64,000 bases of DNA from Streptomyces sp. NBC_01549. Its GTDB lineage: Bacteria > Actinomycetota > Actinomycetes > Streptomycetales > Streptomycetaceae. The position numbers and the translations under genes are program-made. Location of the stretch: assembly GCF_026339955.1 (NCBI RefSeq), contig NZ_JAPEPW010000001.1, positions 1,984,001 to 2,048,000 of the forward strand, given 5' to 3'. The notes under the pieces are model-generated. The model ran no database searches and was not told where the DNA came from. It was given only the letters and a program-made list of their open reading frames with translations. This document shows, piece by piece, positions 56,613-64,000 of the stretch; positions within the stretch are counted from its first letter, which is position 1, and every line of letters begins with the position of its first letter.

Positions 56613-56942
56613 TCAATCGCCTTCCAGGTGCAACTCCAGCGACGAATCACCCATGCATCTCTCCGCGAGAATCTTGATCTGCTCCAACTGAGAAATGTTC
56701 GGCATGGATGCCGTCCGCCCCCGAAGCAGGCCGACCTCTTGCACGAACTGCTCCATCTGCTGCGCTGTCAGGACCAGCGACCCGTAGGGGTCCACCCTTT
56801 GCAACATCGGGGTTTCACTTTCTGCGCACATCCGAGCGAAGGAATCCGAGGCGTCCGGAACAATTCCAAGGACCGCCATTTGACGCCTTTTCGGACTCGT
56901 CCCCTTTTGATTTATCTGCATAAGAATGACATCGACGCCCAT
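56613..56942 (-). CDS. Probable immunity protein of a displaced toxin
   Basis: About 109 aa, beginning MGVDVILMQINQKGTSPKRR and ending LGEDSSLELHLEGD-like (CMGDSSLELHLEGD). Small, acidic and soluble; no family recognised. It follows a toxin-tip remnant in the same direction, the position of an immunity gene. The start is uncertain: ATG at 56942 has GGAGG only one base upstream; ATG at 56960 and TTG at 56969 are in frame. Confidence 0.55.
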   Translation of the reverse strand: MGVDVILMQINQKGTSPKRRQMAVLGIVPDASDSFARMCAESETPMLQRVDPYGSLVLTAQQMEQFVQEVGLLRGRTASMPNISQLEQIKILAERCMGDSSLELHLEGD

Positions 56943-57049
56943 GCCTCCATCGTAAGGCATGGGTGTCAATATAGGGGCACGGCAACTCCCCTGAGAAGCC
57001 CTGCCCCATCAGTCGCAAGAATCAGAGCCGAACCGCCGACAGAATTACG

Positions 57050-57244
57050 TCAGTCAGACGGGAAGGCACTGATCACCTTACGGTCGCACACGACGACCCG
57101 GATATTGAACTGGTCCTCCCCTGCCGCAGTCTTTCCGATCGCGGTCGGGAAACAACAGGTATATGCCCCATCGGTCGTGTCATCCCCCAAGGCCCTGTTG
57201 ATCATCTTCTGAATCTTGGCCTTGCTGGTGGTGTTGAACTCGCC
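57050..57244 (-). pseudogene. Remnant of a toxin tip (older cassette)
   Basis: 65 codons read GEFNTTSKAKIQKMINRALG, then TAIGKTAAGEDQFNIRVVVC and DRKVISAFPSD before a stop. This is the C-terminal pattern of CdiA/RHS-type RNase tips (xIGxDxxGxxxxxxRVVVxDGKVITAFP). It begins exactly where the Imm21 gene loses similarity, without any RHS part, so it is a displaced fragment; its probable immunity gene lies just downstream. Confidence 0.6.
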
Positions 57245-57735
57245 AGCACCAGACGGTGAAGCTTCGCTGCACAGTGCGGAGCAAGCGGCACTTCCGTGCT
57301 GTCGACGCGGACCTTGCCTGCTTCGACTTCGATCACGAACACGCTTTCCGCGGTCGCCTCAGCACCTGGAATCGCCGCATCCATGAGTGCGAAGCTCCCG
57401 TCACATTCCAGCACCGGGCCTTCACTCCACGCGATGGAATCGAGATCGAGCTCAGCGGCATGCACCCGGATGTCGTCCTCGGAATTCGAGTAGATCCACT
57501 GGACGATCAGCGACCGCGACTCCATGATCGTGGTTCGAAGTGGTTCATCTCCGAGAATCACCACGTTTCTCCCCGGCAGTGCGTAGCACTCCGAGTGTCC
57601 CGCATCCGTTGCCTCAATTACGAGATCGTAATCACCTTCGTATCCCGTCCACGAAGGAAGCAGTGAAACCGGAGCCAGGAGAAAAGGGCCACCGTCCGTC
57701 TCCAGCCACCGACGCCCGTCAACCCCTTGCTTCAT
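57202..57735 (-). CDS. Imm21-family immunity protein
   Basis: 177-aa protein with Imm21 features: LETDGGPFLLAPVSLLPSWT at the start, VVILGDEPLRTTIMESRSLI in the middle and FALMDAAIPGAEA. It starts 21 bp after the stop of an orphan toxin tip, with GAGAGG before the ATG. The last about 14 residues (SSTPPARPRFRR) are read out of frame from the older toxin-tip DNA, so its natural end near KLHRLVL has been replaced at a recombination junction. Confidence 0.75.
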   Translation of the reverse strand: MKQGVDGRRWLETDGGPFLLAPVSLLPSWTGYEGDYDLVIEATDAGHSECYALPGRNVVILGDEPLRTTIMESRSLIVQWIYSNSEDDIRVHAAELDLDSIAWSEGPVLECDGSFALMDAAIPGAEATAESVFVIEVEAGKVRVDSTEVPLAPHCAAKLHRLVLASSTPPARPRFRR

Positions 57736-57756
57736 AGAGCCCTCTCATCACACTCT

Positions 57757-57990
57757 TCAACCGGCCTGTCGACTGCCGCACGGACGGCACTGCAGATAGA
57801 GCCGCAAGTATTCCGCAAGTATGACATCCGAACCTGAATCCCAGAAGTCAATCTTGTCACGCTCTTCATCCGTGAACACCCGTGATTTACTGCGCGTAGG
57901 AATGGAATCGACGACATAGGCACCGAAAGGGAACACCCGCTCAGGGTCGCTGCGCTTGCAGGCGTTGTGGACAAGAACTGCGTCTTCGCC
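57757..57990 (-). pseudogene. Orphan RHS toxin tip
   Basis: 78 codons in one frame: GEDAVLVHNACKRSDPERVF, then YVVDSIPTRSKSRVFTDEER and DFWDSGSDVILAEYLRLYLQ. VLVHNA is the junction that separates pre-toxin core from toxin in many actinobacterial RHS proteins. No toxin fold is recognised, and the tip may be incomplete. Directly upstream of Imm21, its probable antidote. Confidence 0.6.
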
Positions 57991-58550
57991 GGGTTGATCG
58001 CCTCAGCCGCCAGGTCACCGGCCGCAGACAGCCCCTGCCCCTGCACCGGACTGTTGTCGTAGTAGTGAGCGTGCCACCAAGTTGCGGTGCTTCTTGCGCC
58101 CCAACTGGCCATACGCGTAAGACCAGACGTTCCCGGTGTCGTCCGTCACCTTCAAGAGTTGGCCAGAGGGCGTGTAGCCGTACGACGTGGTGACAGCGTC
58201 GCCCCCGGGGGGTACTCCGCGTCGTCGACCGCCCTCGCGCGCCGGACACGACCGTGGTGGTCGGCTCCCCCGCCGGCGGGTTCGCCGTGATCCGGTCACC
58301 ACCGTAGGTGTACGTGGTCCGGTACTTCTCCGCGCCCGCAACCTTGAAGATCGATGCCGTGGCGCGGTTTGCGGCCGCCGCCGTCGCTCTCGGTCTGCTG
58401 CTGGCGCGGGCGCAGCAGACCGTCGTACAGCGTCCACTCGCTGCCGTACGAGGTGCCGTCGTTCTCGATCTTCTGGGTGTGGACGGCGGTCGGGCCGGAG
58501 TCGCCGCGGATCAGAGGGTGCACAAATCAACCACCAGGCAGTGACCTGAA
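57991..58550 (-). pseudogene. Decayed RHS/YD-repeat fragments
   Basis: Three frames hold successive RHS pieces: DSGPTAVHTQKIENDGTSYG and SEWTLYDGLLRPRQQQTESD near 58390-58510; KVAGAEKYRTTYTYGGDRIT near 58270-58350; TSYGYTPSGQLLKVTDDTGN and VWSYAYGQLGRK near 58100-58190. Repeated frameshifts and deletions separate them. It is a relic of a second RHS gene that carried the tips downstream. Confidence 0.7.
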
Positions 58551-58719
58551 GCACGCCCCGAGGTTAGGTTTCACTGATCATTCATGTTGTACGCACTGGC
58601 GACTCACGGTACATTCACAAGTCTGTCGGCACCTTCTCCCGCGCACATGGACCTTGCTTCCGCGGTTTCAAACGCGGCCTTAAACGAGGCGTGCCCCGTC
58701 CTGCCAGGAGAACGTGACG

Positions 58720-60717
58720 ATGGCCGTGCCCACCGTTTCGGTGATCATCGCTGCCTACAACGCGATGCCTTATGTGACGAGGACCCTTTCCTCGGTCGCC
58801 GAGCAAAGCATCGGCCAGGAGCAACTCGAAGTCATCGTCGTCGACGACGGTTCGACCGACGGGACCGGCGCCGAACTCGATCGGCTGGCCGCCATCCATC
58901 CCCAGTGGTTGCGCGTCGTCCACCAGGAGAATTCCGGCGGACCCGCGGCGCCCCGCAACGCCGGACTCGACCTGGCCCGCGGGGAGTTCGTGTTCTTCCT
59001 CGACGCCGACGACTATCTGGGACCCGAGGCCCTGGAACGCATGGTCACCATGGCCGAGAAGAACGGCACGGACGTCGTACTCGGCAAGATGGTCGGTGTG
59101 GGCGGAAGAGGGGCACCCACATCGATGTTCCGGCGCAACGAGCCGAAGACCGACGTCTTCAGTTCCCGCGTCTACTGGACTCTCAGCCCGATGAAGCTGT
59201 TCCGCCGCGAGCTGCTGGAACGGCACGAGCTGCGCTTCCCGACGGATCTGTCCACCGGCGAGGACCAGCCGTTCGTGGCCAGTGCCTATCTGTACGCGTC
59301 CGGGATCTCCGTGGTCGCCGACTACGACTGCATCTTCTGGGTCCTGCGGGACGACGGCGGCAACGTCACCACGAGCACCTCGGGCACCGAGCCACGGCTG
59401 CGCTACCTCGCGCGCATGGTCGACCTGATCACCGACAAGGTCCCGCCCGGCCCCGGCCGCGACCGTATGGCGCACCGACACCTCACGGTGGAGGTGCGGA
59501 CGCTCATCCACTGGCATCTCAAGCTCGAGACCCGTGAGAGCCAGCGCAAGACCCTTGCCCGCCTCGCCGAGATCATCGCTCCGCTGCTGCACGACGGCCT
59601 GCGCGAGGAACTCTCGGCGATGGCCTGGCTGCGCCTGCACTTCGTACGGCACGAGATGCTCGATGAGCTCCTCGAACTCGACCGCTTCGAAGACGAGTTG
59701 AACGAGTCCGGGGTGGCCACGCCGCTCGTCGTCGACAAGGGCCGCGCCTACGCCCGGTACCCGTTCTTCCGCGACCCCGTACGCGCCGTCCCCGACGAGT
59801 GCTACGACGTCACCGACCAGGTCGGCGTCCGGCACCACGTCTCCCGCGCCGAGCTGCGCGGCACCACCCTCCATCTGGCGGGCTACGCCTACCTCCACCG
59901 CGTGGCGACCGACGGCGTGACCACCGAGCTCGTGCTCCGCGAGCGTGACAGCGGGACGGAGTACCGCCTCCCCGTCACACACACCGCCACCCCGGGGCTG
60001 GGCGCCCACGAGGACCAGGGCCGGTACACGTACGACATGGCAGGGTTCGAGGCCGCCGTCGGCATCGACACCGCGGCCGACGGCGCGCCGCTCGGCGACG
60101 GGCTGTGGGACATCTCCCTGACCGTCGGGGCCCAGGGACTCTCGCGCGAGGTCCGCATCGGCAGCAAGCGTGCCACGGACGTGTCCGGCGCACCGGACAC
60201 CCGTGTCGTGGACACCACTCGAGGCGTTCGTGCCGTCACCCTGTACACCACCAAGCCGCATGGCAACTTCACGCTCGACCTCGGCGAGAAGAAGCACAGG
60301 GTGGTGTCGCACCTGAAGCTCAAGGCGGCCCGCTGGAACGCCAGCACCCCCACCGAGCTGCTGATCACCGGTCGGTGGACGTTGGGTGCCTACCCGGACG
60401 GCCCGCTGACCCTCGTGCTCCGCAACGACAAGGGCGCGACCGCCGACTTCCCGGTCACACGTACTGCACACGGCGACACCTTCACCGCGCGCGTGCCCGC
60501 CACCGACCTCCCGGCCGGCCTCTGGAGCGGTGAACTACGTCTCTCCGGCTGGTCCGTGCCCCTTCCCCGGCTTCCGAAGGATCTGGCGGCGGCCAAGTGG
60601 CGGCGTCGAGGCGCCCCCTGGTACGCGAAGCCCATGTCCGGCAGCGGTGACGGGTTCGCCCTGCGGGTGGCGAAGACGGATCTCGTCAGGGCGCTCTCCG
60701 GCAAGCTCAAGTCCTGA
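58720..60717 (+). CDS. Family 2 glycosyltransferase with long C-terminal domain
   Basis: 665-aa GT-A enzyme. VSVIIAAYNAMPYVTRTLSS opens the Rossmann-like fold; DDGSTDGTG, VVHQENSGGPAAPRNAGLDL and VFFLDADDYLGPEAL (DxD) are donor-binding motifs; STGEDQPFVASAYL holds the catalytic acidic residue. The C-terminal about 330 residues are beta-rich (two immunoglobulin-like units), as in TarS/TarP-type wall-teichoic-acid glycosyltransferases. Probably decorates a wall polymer; sugar unknown. AGGAG precedes the ATG at 58720. The next gene is a duplicate. Confidence 0.87.
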   Translation: MAVPTVSVIIAAYNAMPYVTRTLSSVAEQSIGQEQLEVIVVDDGSTDGTGAELDRLAAIHPQWLRVVHQENSGGPAAPRNAGLDLARGEFVFFLDADDYLGPEALERMVTMAEKNGTDVVLGKMVGVGGRGAPTSMFRRNEPKTDVFSSRVYWTLSPMKLFRRELLERHELRFPTDLSTGEDQPFVASAYLYASGISVVADYDCIFWVLRDDGGNVTTSTSGTEPRLRYLARMVDLITDKVPPGPGRDRMAHRHLTVEVRTLIHWHLKLETRESQRKTLARLAEIIAPLLHDGLREELSAMAWLRLHFVRHEMLDELLELDRFEDELNESGVATPLVVDKGRAYARYPFFRDPVRAVPDECYDVTDQVGVRHHVSRAELRGTTLHLAGYAYLHRVATDGVTTELVLRERDSGTEYRLPVTHTATPGLGAHEDQGRYTYDMAGFEAAVGIDTAADGAPLGDGLWDISLTVGAQGLSREVRIGSKRATDVSGAPDTRVVDTTRGVRAVTLYTTKPHGNFTLDLGEKKHRVVSHLKLKAARWNASTPTELLITGRWTLGAYPDGPLTLVLRNDKGATADFPVTRTAHGDTFTARVPATDLPAGLWSGELRLSGWSVPLPRLPKDLAAAKWRRRGAPWYAKPMSGSGDGFALRVAKTDLVRALSGKLKS

Positions 60718-60879
60718 GGCAAAAGGCCGGCTTCGCGAGAAACGTCAGTAAAAGTACGGCTGAATCATGATGTCTTCCCAGCATTTCTGACCCCTTCGTT
60801 TACGCACTCGGCGACGTCGAGAGAAATCGCCGAGTCGATGAAAAGAAGGGGTACCCCGGACTACTTGGAGATCCTGAAG

Positions 60880-62676
60880 ATGGCCGGCCCCACCGTTTCG
60901 GTGATTATCGCTGCCTACAACGCGATGCCCTATGTGACGCGTTCCGTCACCTCCGTGGCCGAACAGACCATCGGGCGGGACGCGTTGGAAATCATCGCGG
61001 TCAACGACGGCTCGACGGACGGAACGGCCAAGGAACTCGAACGTCTCGCCGACGAGTTCCCGGGGCTCCTGCAAGTCGTCCACCAGGAGAATTCGGGTGG
61101 CCCCTCAGCGCCGCGCAACGCCGGGCTCGACCTCGCTCGCGGGAAGTTCGTGTTCTTCCTCGACGCCGACGACCATCTGGGACCCGAGGCCCTGGAACGC
61201 ATGGTCACCATGGCGGAGGAAAACGGTACCGACATCGTGCTCGGCAAGATGGTCGGTATCGGCGGACGAGGCCTGCCCATGTCGATGTTCCGAAGCAACC
61301 AGCCGAAAACCGATGTCTTCAGCTCCCGCGTCTACTGGGCCCTCAACCCGCTTAAGCTGTTCCGCCGCGAGCTGCTGGAACGGCACGCGCTGCGTTTCCC
61401 CACCGGCATGCCCGTCGGCGAGGACCAGCCGTTCACAGCCCTGGCGTACCTGCACGCGTCGGGGATCTCCGTGATCGCCGACTACGATTGCCTGTTCTGC
61501 ACCCTGCGGGACGACGGCGGCAACATCACTGTCCGCACCAAGGGTTCGGAGCCCCGCCTGCGGTTCCTCGCCGCCATGGTCGACCTGATCCTGGAAAACG
61601 TGCCGCCCGGCCCCGGCCGCGACCACTTGGCGCACCGACACCTCACCGTCGACGTGCCCCATGTGCTCGACAGCCATCTGGTACACGAACCTCGCCCGCA
61701 GCAGTTGAAGTCCCTCGCCGAGATCGCCGAGATCATCGCCCCGCTGTGGCACGAGGGGATGAACGACCGGCTCTCGGCGATGGCCCGGGTCCGACTGCAC
61801 CTCGTACGGCACGGGATGCTGGACGAGGTACTTGAACTGGTGCAGTTCGAGAAAGGGCTGGCCGACGGCAAGGCGGCCACCCCCGTCCTCCTCGACGGCG
61901 GCCGCGCCTACGCCCGCTACCCCTTCCTGCGCGACCCCGTCCGCGCCGTCCCCGACGCCTGCTACGACGTCACGGGCCAGCTGGGCATCCGCCATCACGT
62001 CAGCCGGGCCGAACTGCGGGGCACCGCGCTTCACCTGGCCGGTCACGCCTATCTGCACCGTGTGGAAACGCGGGACGTCACCACCGGCCTCGTCCTGCGC
62101 GAGCGCGACAGCGGCACGGAGTTCCGGCTGCCCGTCACGCACACCGCGACACCGGGCCTCGGCGCCGACGCGGACGAGGGCGCGTACGCGTACGACCTGG
62201 CCGGGTTCGAGGCGGTCGTCGACATCACCACCGCCGCCGACGGTAAGCCCCTCGACGACGGGCTCTGGGACATCTCGCTCACGGTCGGCGCCCAGGGCGT
62301 GTCGCGCGAGGTCCGCATCGGCAGCAGACGCGCCGACGACGTGTCCGGCAAGGCGAGCACACGGGTGGTCGACACGGGTGCCGGCATACGGGCGGTCACC
62401 CTCTACACGACCAACCCGCACGGCAACTTCACGCTCGACCTCGGCGAGAAGAAGCACGGCGTGCGGTCGCACCTCCGGTTGGACGGCGTCCGCTGGGCCA
62501 CCGGCGCGCCCACCGAGCTGGAGATCGCCGGGCGGTGCACCCTCGCCGAGTACCCGGAGAGCGCGCTGGCCGTGGTCCTGGACGACGGTCACGGTGGGAG
62601 CGCTTCCTTCACCGCCGTCCACGGTGACGGCACCTTAGCCTTGATCCACCGACGTGGTCTGAAAATGATCTTCTGA
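60880..62676 (+). CDS. Family 2 glycosyltransferase, tandem duplicate truncated by an IS
   Basis: 598 codons, collinear with the upstream copy over almost its full length (AYNAMPYVTRSVTSVAEQTI; FFLDADDHLGPEALERMVTM; GEDQPFTALAYLHASGISVI). The last about 12 codons (LALIHRRGLKMIF) are IS sequence: similarity stops near HGDGT (62634), where copy one continues for about 80 residues. GT domain and DxD are intact, so it may still function. GGAG lies 9 nt before the ATG. A hairpin ACTCGGCGA/TCGCCGAGT lies upstream near 60803-60835. Confidence 0.83.
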   Translation: MAGPTVSVIIAAYNAMPYVTRSVTSVAEQTIGRDALEIIAVNDGSTDGTAKELERLADEFPGLLQVVHQENSGGPSAPRNAGLDLARGKFVFFLDADDHLGPEALERMVTMAEENGTDIVLGKMVGIGGRGLPMSMFRSNQPKTDVFSSRVYWALNPLKLFRRELLERHALRFPTGMPVGEDQPFTALAYLHASGISVIADYDCLFCTLRDDGGNITVRTKGSEPRLRFLAAMVDLILENVPPGPGRDHLAHRHLTVDVPHVLDSHLVHEPRPQQLKSLAEIAEIIAPLWHEGMNDRLSAMARVRLHLVRHGMLDEVLELVQFEKGLADGKAATPVLLDGGRAYARYPFLRDPVRAVPDACYDVTGQLGIRHHVSRAELRGTALHLAGHAYLHRVETRDVTTGLVLRERDSGTEFRLPVTHTATPGLGADADEGAYAYDLAGFEAVVDITTAADGKPLDDGLWDISLTVGAQGVSREVRIGSRRADDVSGKASTRVVDTGAGIRAVTLYTTNPHGNFTLDLGEKKHGVRSHLRLDGVRWATGAPTELEIAGRCTLAEYPESALAVVLDDGHGGSASFTAVHGDGTLALIHRRGLKMIF

Positions 62677-64000
62677 CTGATCCTGAGCCGGTTTCGGGGC
62701 GGTGATTGTGGGCGGGCAGGTGGCACCCGCTGGTCTGCCCAGCATTTCCACGTTGTTCGGTTCCGGTTGGGCCTTGGCGGGCGGGGTGGGCAGGGTCGTC
62801 AGGCGGGTCCGGGTGGGTCGTGGGCGGTGTCGAAAAGATGTGTCCAGGCGTGCTGCCAGGGCCAGTTGTGTGGCAGGTGCAGGGTGATACGCCGTGCGGA
62901 GCGGGCGATCCGGGCCGGAATCTGGACCAGGTGGGCACGGAGAGTGGCGGTGGTGGCCTTGGCGTGGAAGGCGGAGGTGAGCGCGCCGGTGGCCCGCAGC
63001 AGGTTGTAGGTCATGGCCCACAGGGTGAGCCAGGCGGCGTTGGCGTGGAAGTGTCCGGAAGGCAGGTGGGTCAGTGCGGAGGCTTTGCTGTCGGCGATGA
63101 CCTGTTCGACCACCGCGTGGTGGCGGTGTTCCCGCTCGGCCTGGAGGGTGGGGGCGGGGTTGTCGGTGAAGAACGGGTGGTAACGCCAGACGGGGAACAG
63201 TTCGCCCTGCTCACCTACGACGGCGGGTTTGGCGAGGTCACGGACCCGGCGGACGATCAGCCGGGCGGTGACTTGCTCGCTCTTCTTGCGGCTCGCGAAG
63301 GCGGTGTAGGCGGGCATCTCGGCGACTTCGGCGTCCGAAATGAGTTCGCCGGTCTCGGGGTCTGGCACCGCGGTCGGGTAGGTGATCTGCTGCCATGCTT
63401 CGGTGGGAATGGCGAGGACGGCCCGTTTGATGGAGGGGTTCATGCCGGTGGTGATCGAGAAGTGGGCTCCGGCCCGGCGGCAGGCGGCGATCACACCGGC
63501 GTTGTAGAACTGCGAATCGGCGCGCAGGATGCGGGTGCCGGTGCAGCCGGCCTCCCGGGCGGTGGCCAGGGCTTCGCTGACGAACTTCGGGGCGCCGCGG
63601 GAGTCGGCTGCCTTGCCGCGGCGCATGCGGACTCCGGCGATCACCGGGCGGGAGCCGGGCGTGCAGATGGTGGCGAGCAGGGGGTGGAGGGTGCGGATGC
63701 CCTTGAACCGGCCGTACTCGGCACCCTGTTTGGCCCGGCCGTAGACCCGTTTATGGGTGGAGTCGACATCAATGAATGCCATCGCGTCGGCGCCGGGCAG
63801 CAGCGGGGTATGCGCGGCCAGCGCGCCAAGGAACCGGCGGTGAACGGCGTGCAGTTGGAGAGCGTGACCGTGGGTGAACGAGCGCAGGAACGTGCCCAGC
63901 GTGGACGGGGCACGAATGCCCGCGAACACGGCCGTCATCGCACCATGGCGCAGAACGTTCAGGTCGTCGATGCTGTCCGCACCTGCGGCCATGCCCGCGA
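62637..64000. mobile_element. IS1380-family element, cut by the window end
   Basis: Begins at or just after 62635, where the glycosyltransferase loses similarity, and continues past the window. It carries a transposase on the minus strand. The outer end reads CCTTGATCCACCGACGTGGT; its terminal repeat partner is outside the window. The sequence differs from the IS inside the RHS gene. Confidence 0.7.
62799..64000 (-). CDS. IS1380-family transposase (N-terminus outside window)
   Basis: At least 400 residues of a DDE transposase. AFIDVDSTHKRVYGRAKQGA holds the first catalytic Asp, ILRADSQFYNAGVI the second and REHRHHAVVEQVIADSKASA the Glu. The opening residues MAAGADSIDDLNVLRHGAMT are internal: the frame stays open to the window edge, so the N-terminus is missing only because the window stops. 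Confidence 0.88.
   Translation of the reverse strand, partial: AGMAAGADSIDDLNVLRHGAMTAVFAGIRAPSTLGTFLRSFTHGHALQLHAVHRRFLGALAAHTPLLPGADAMAFIDVDSTHKRVYGRAKQGAEYGRFKGIRTLHPLLATICTPGSRPVIAGVRMRRGKAADSRGAPKFVSEALATAREAGCTGTRILRADSQFYNAGVIAACRRAGAHFSITTGMNPSIKRAVLAIPTEAWQQITYPTAVPDPETGELISDAEVAEMPAYTAFASRKKSEQVTARLIVRRVRDLAKPAVVGEQGELFPVWRYHPFFTDNPAPTLQAEREHRHHAVVEQVIADSKASALTHLPSGHFHANAAWLTLWAMTYNLLRATGALTSAFHAKATTATLRAHLVQIPARIARSARRITLHLPHNWPWQHAWTHLFDTAHDPPGPA

Overview
The window reads as a chromosomal segment of a Streptomyces or a close relative. Support: very high G+C with strong third-position bias, frequent GTG/TTG starts, many ATGA stop/start overlaps, two WhiJ-type regulator clusters (HTH-DUF5753 + DUF397 + HATPase), a c-di-AMP riboswitch before an NlpC/P60 wall hydrolase, an LAxTG sortase substrate, and several copies of intergenic palindromic repeats of the kind typical of streptomycetes.

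Left half (about 0-33 kb), mostly core genes. At 0.1-8.1 kb a divergent five-gene module encodes a MoxR-type AAA+ ATPase, a DUF5682 protein and a VWA protein on the minus strand (ATGA overlaps), and a SWIM zinc-finger protein and a DUF5691 protein on the plus strand. The shared promoter region carries a perfect 13-bp inverted repeat whose two arms each match the TTGTCAGTG-N8-TAnnnT DNA-damage promoter (RecA-NDp/PafBC type); the same motif precedes pcrA (UvrD/PcrA helicase, 11.8-14.3 kb). Then come an icmB-like B12-binding mutase subunit, a lipase, an M23 peptidase, two NlpC/P60 hydrolases (one under a ydaO/c-di-AMP riboswitch), a TDT-family transporter, an envelope-sensing module (PspC-fused kinase, NarL-type regulator, divergent PspC/LiaF-like protein), DoxX, DUF4429, a class II aldolase, a PNPOx-like protein, guaA and a chorismate mutase. 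The chorismate mutase is preceded by a promoter, a leaderless 23-codon ORF with a Phe-Leu-Phe-Thr-Tyr run, and a terminator-like hairpin: a candidate aromatic-amino-acid attenuator.

Right half (about 33-64 kb), accessory. A WhiJ-type triad (33.0-34.7 kb) borders a polymorphic-toxin island. The large RHS/YD-repeat gene on the minus strand (36.5-48.8 kb) ends in a nuclease tip and is followed by a SUKH (SMI1/KNR4) immunity gene and a lipoprotein-like gene. The RHS gene is broken by a frameshift near 47.7 kb and by an IS1380-family insertion near 42.5-44.3 kb. After an LAxTG surface protein, a GMC oxidoreductase, a succinate-semialdehyde dehydrogenase, a Uma2 nuclease and a second WhiJ-type triad comes a toxin-tip graveyard (56.6-58.55 kb): decayed RHS fragments, an orphan toxin tip beginning at a VLVHN-type junction, an Imm21 gene, the remnant of an older toxin tip and a probable older immunity gene. 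This order is what stepwise tip replacement would leave. Two tandem GT2 glycosyltransferases follow; the second loses its C-terminus to another IS1380-family element that runs off the window end.
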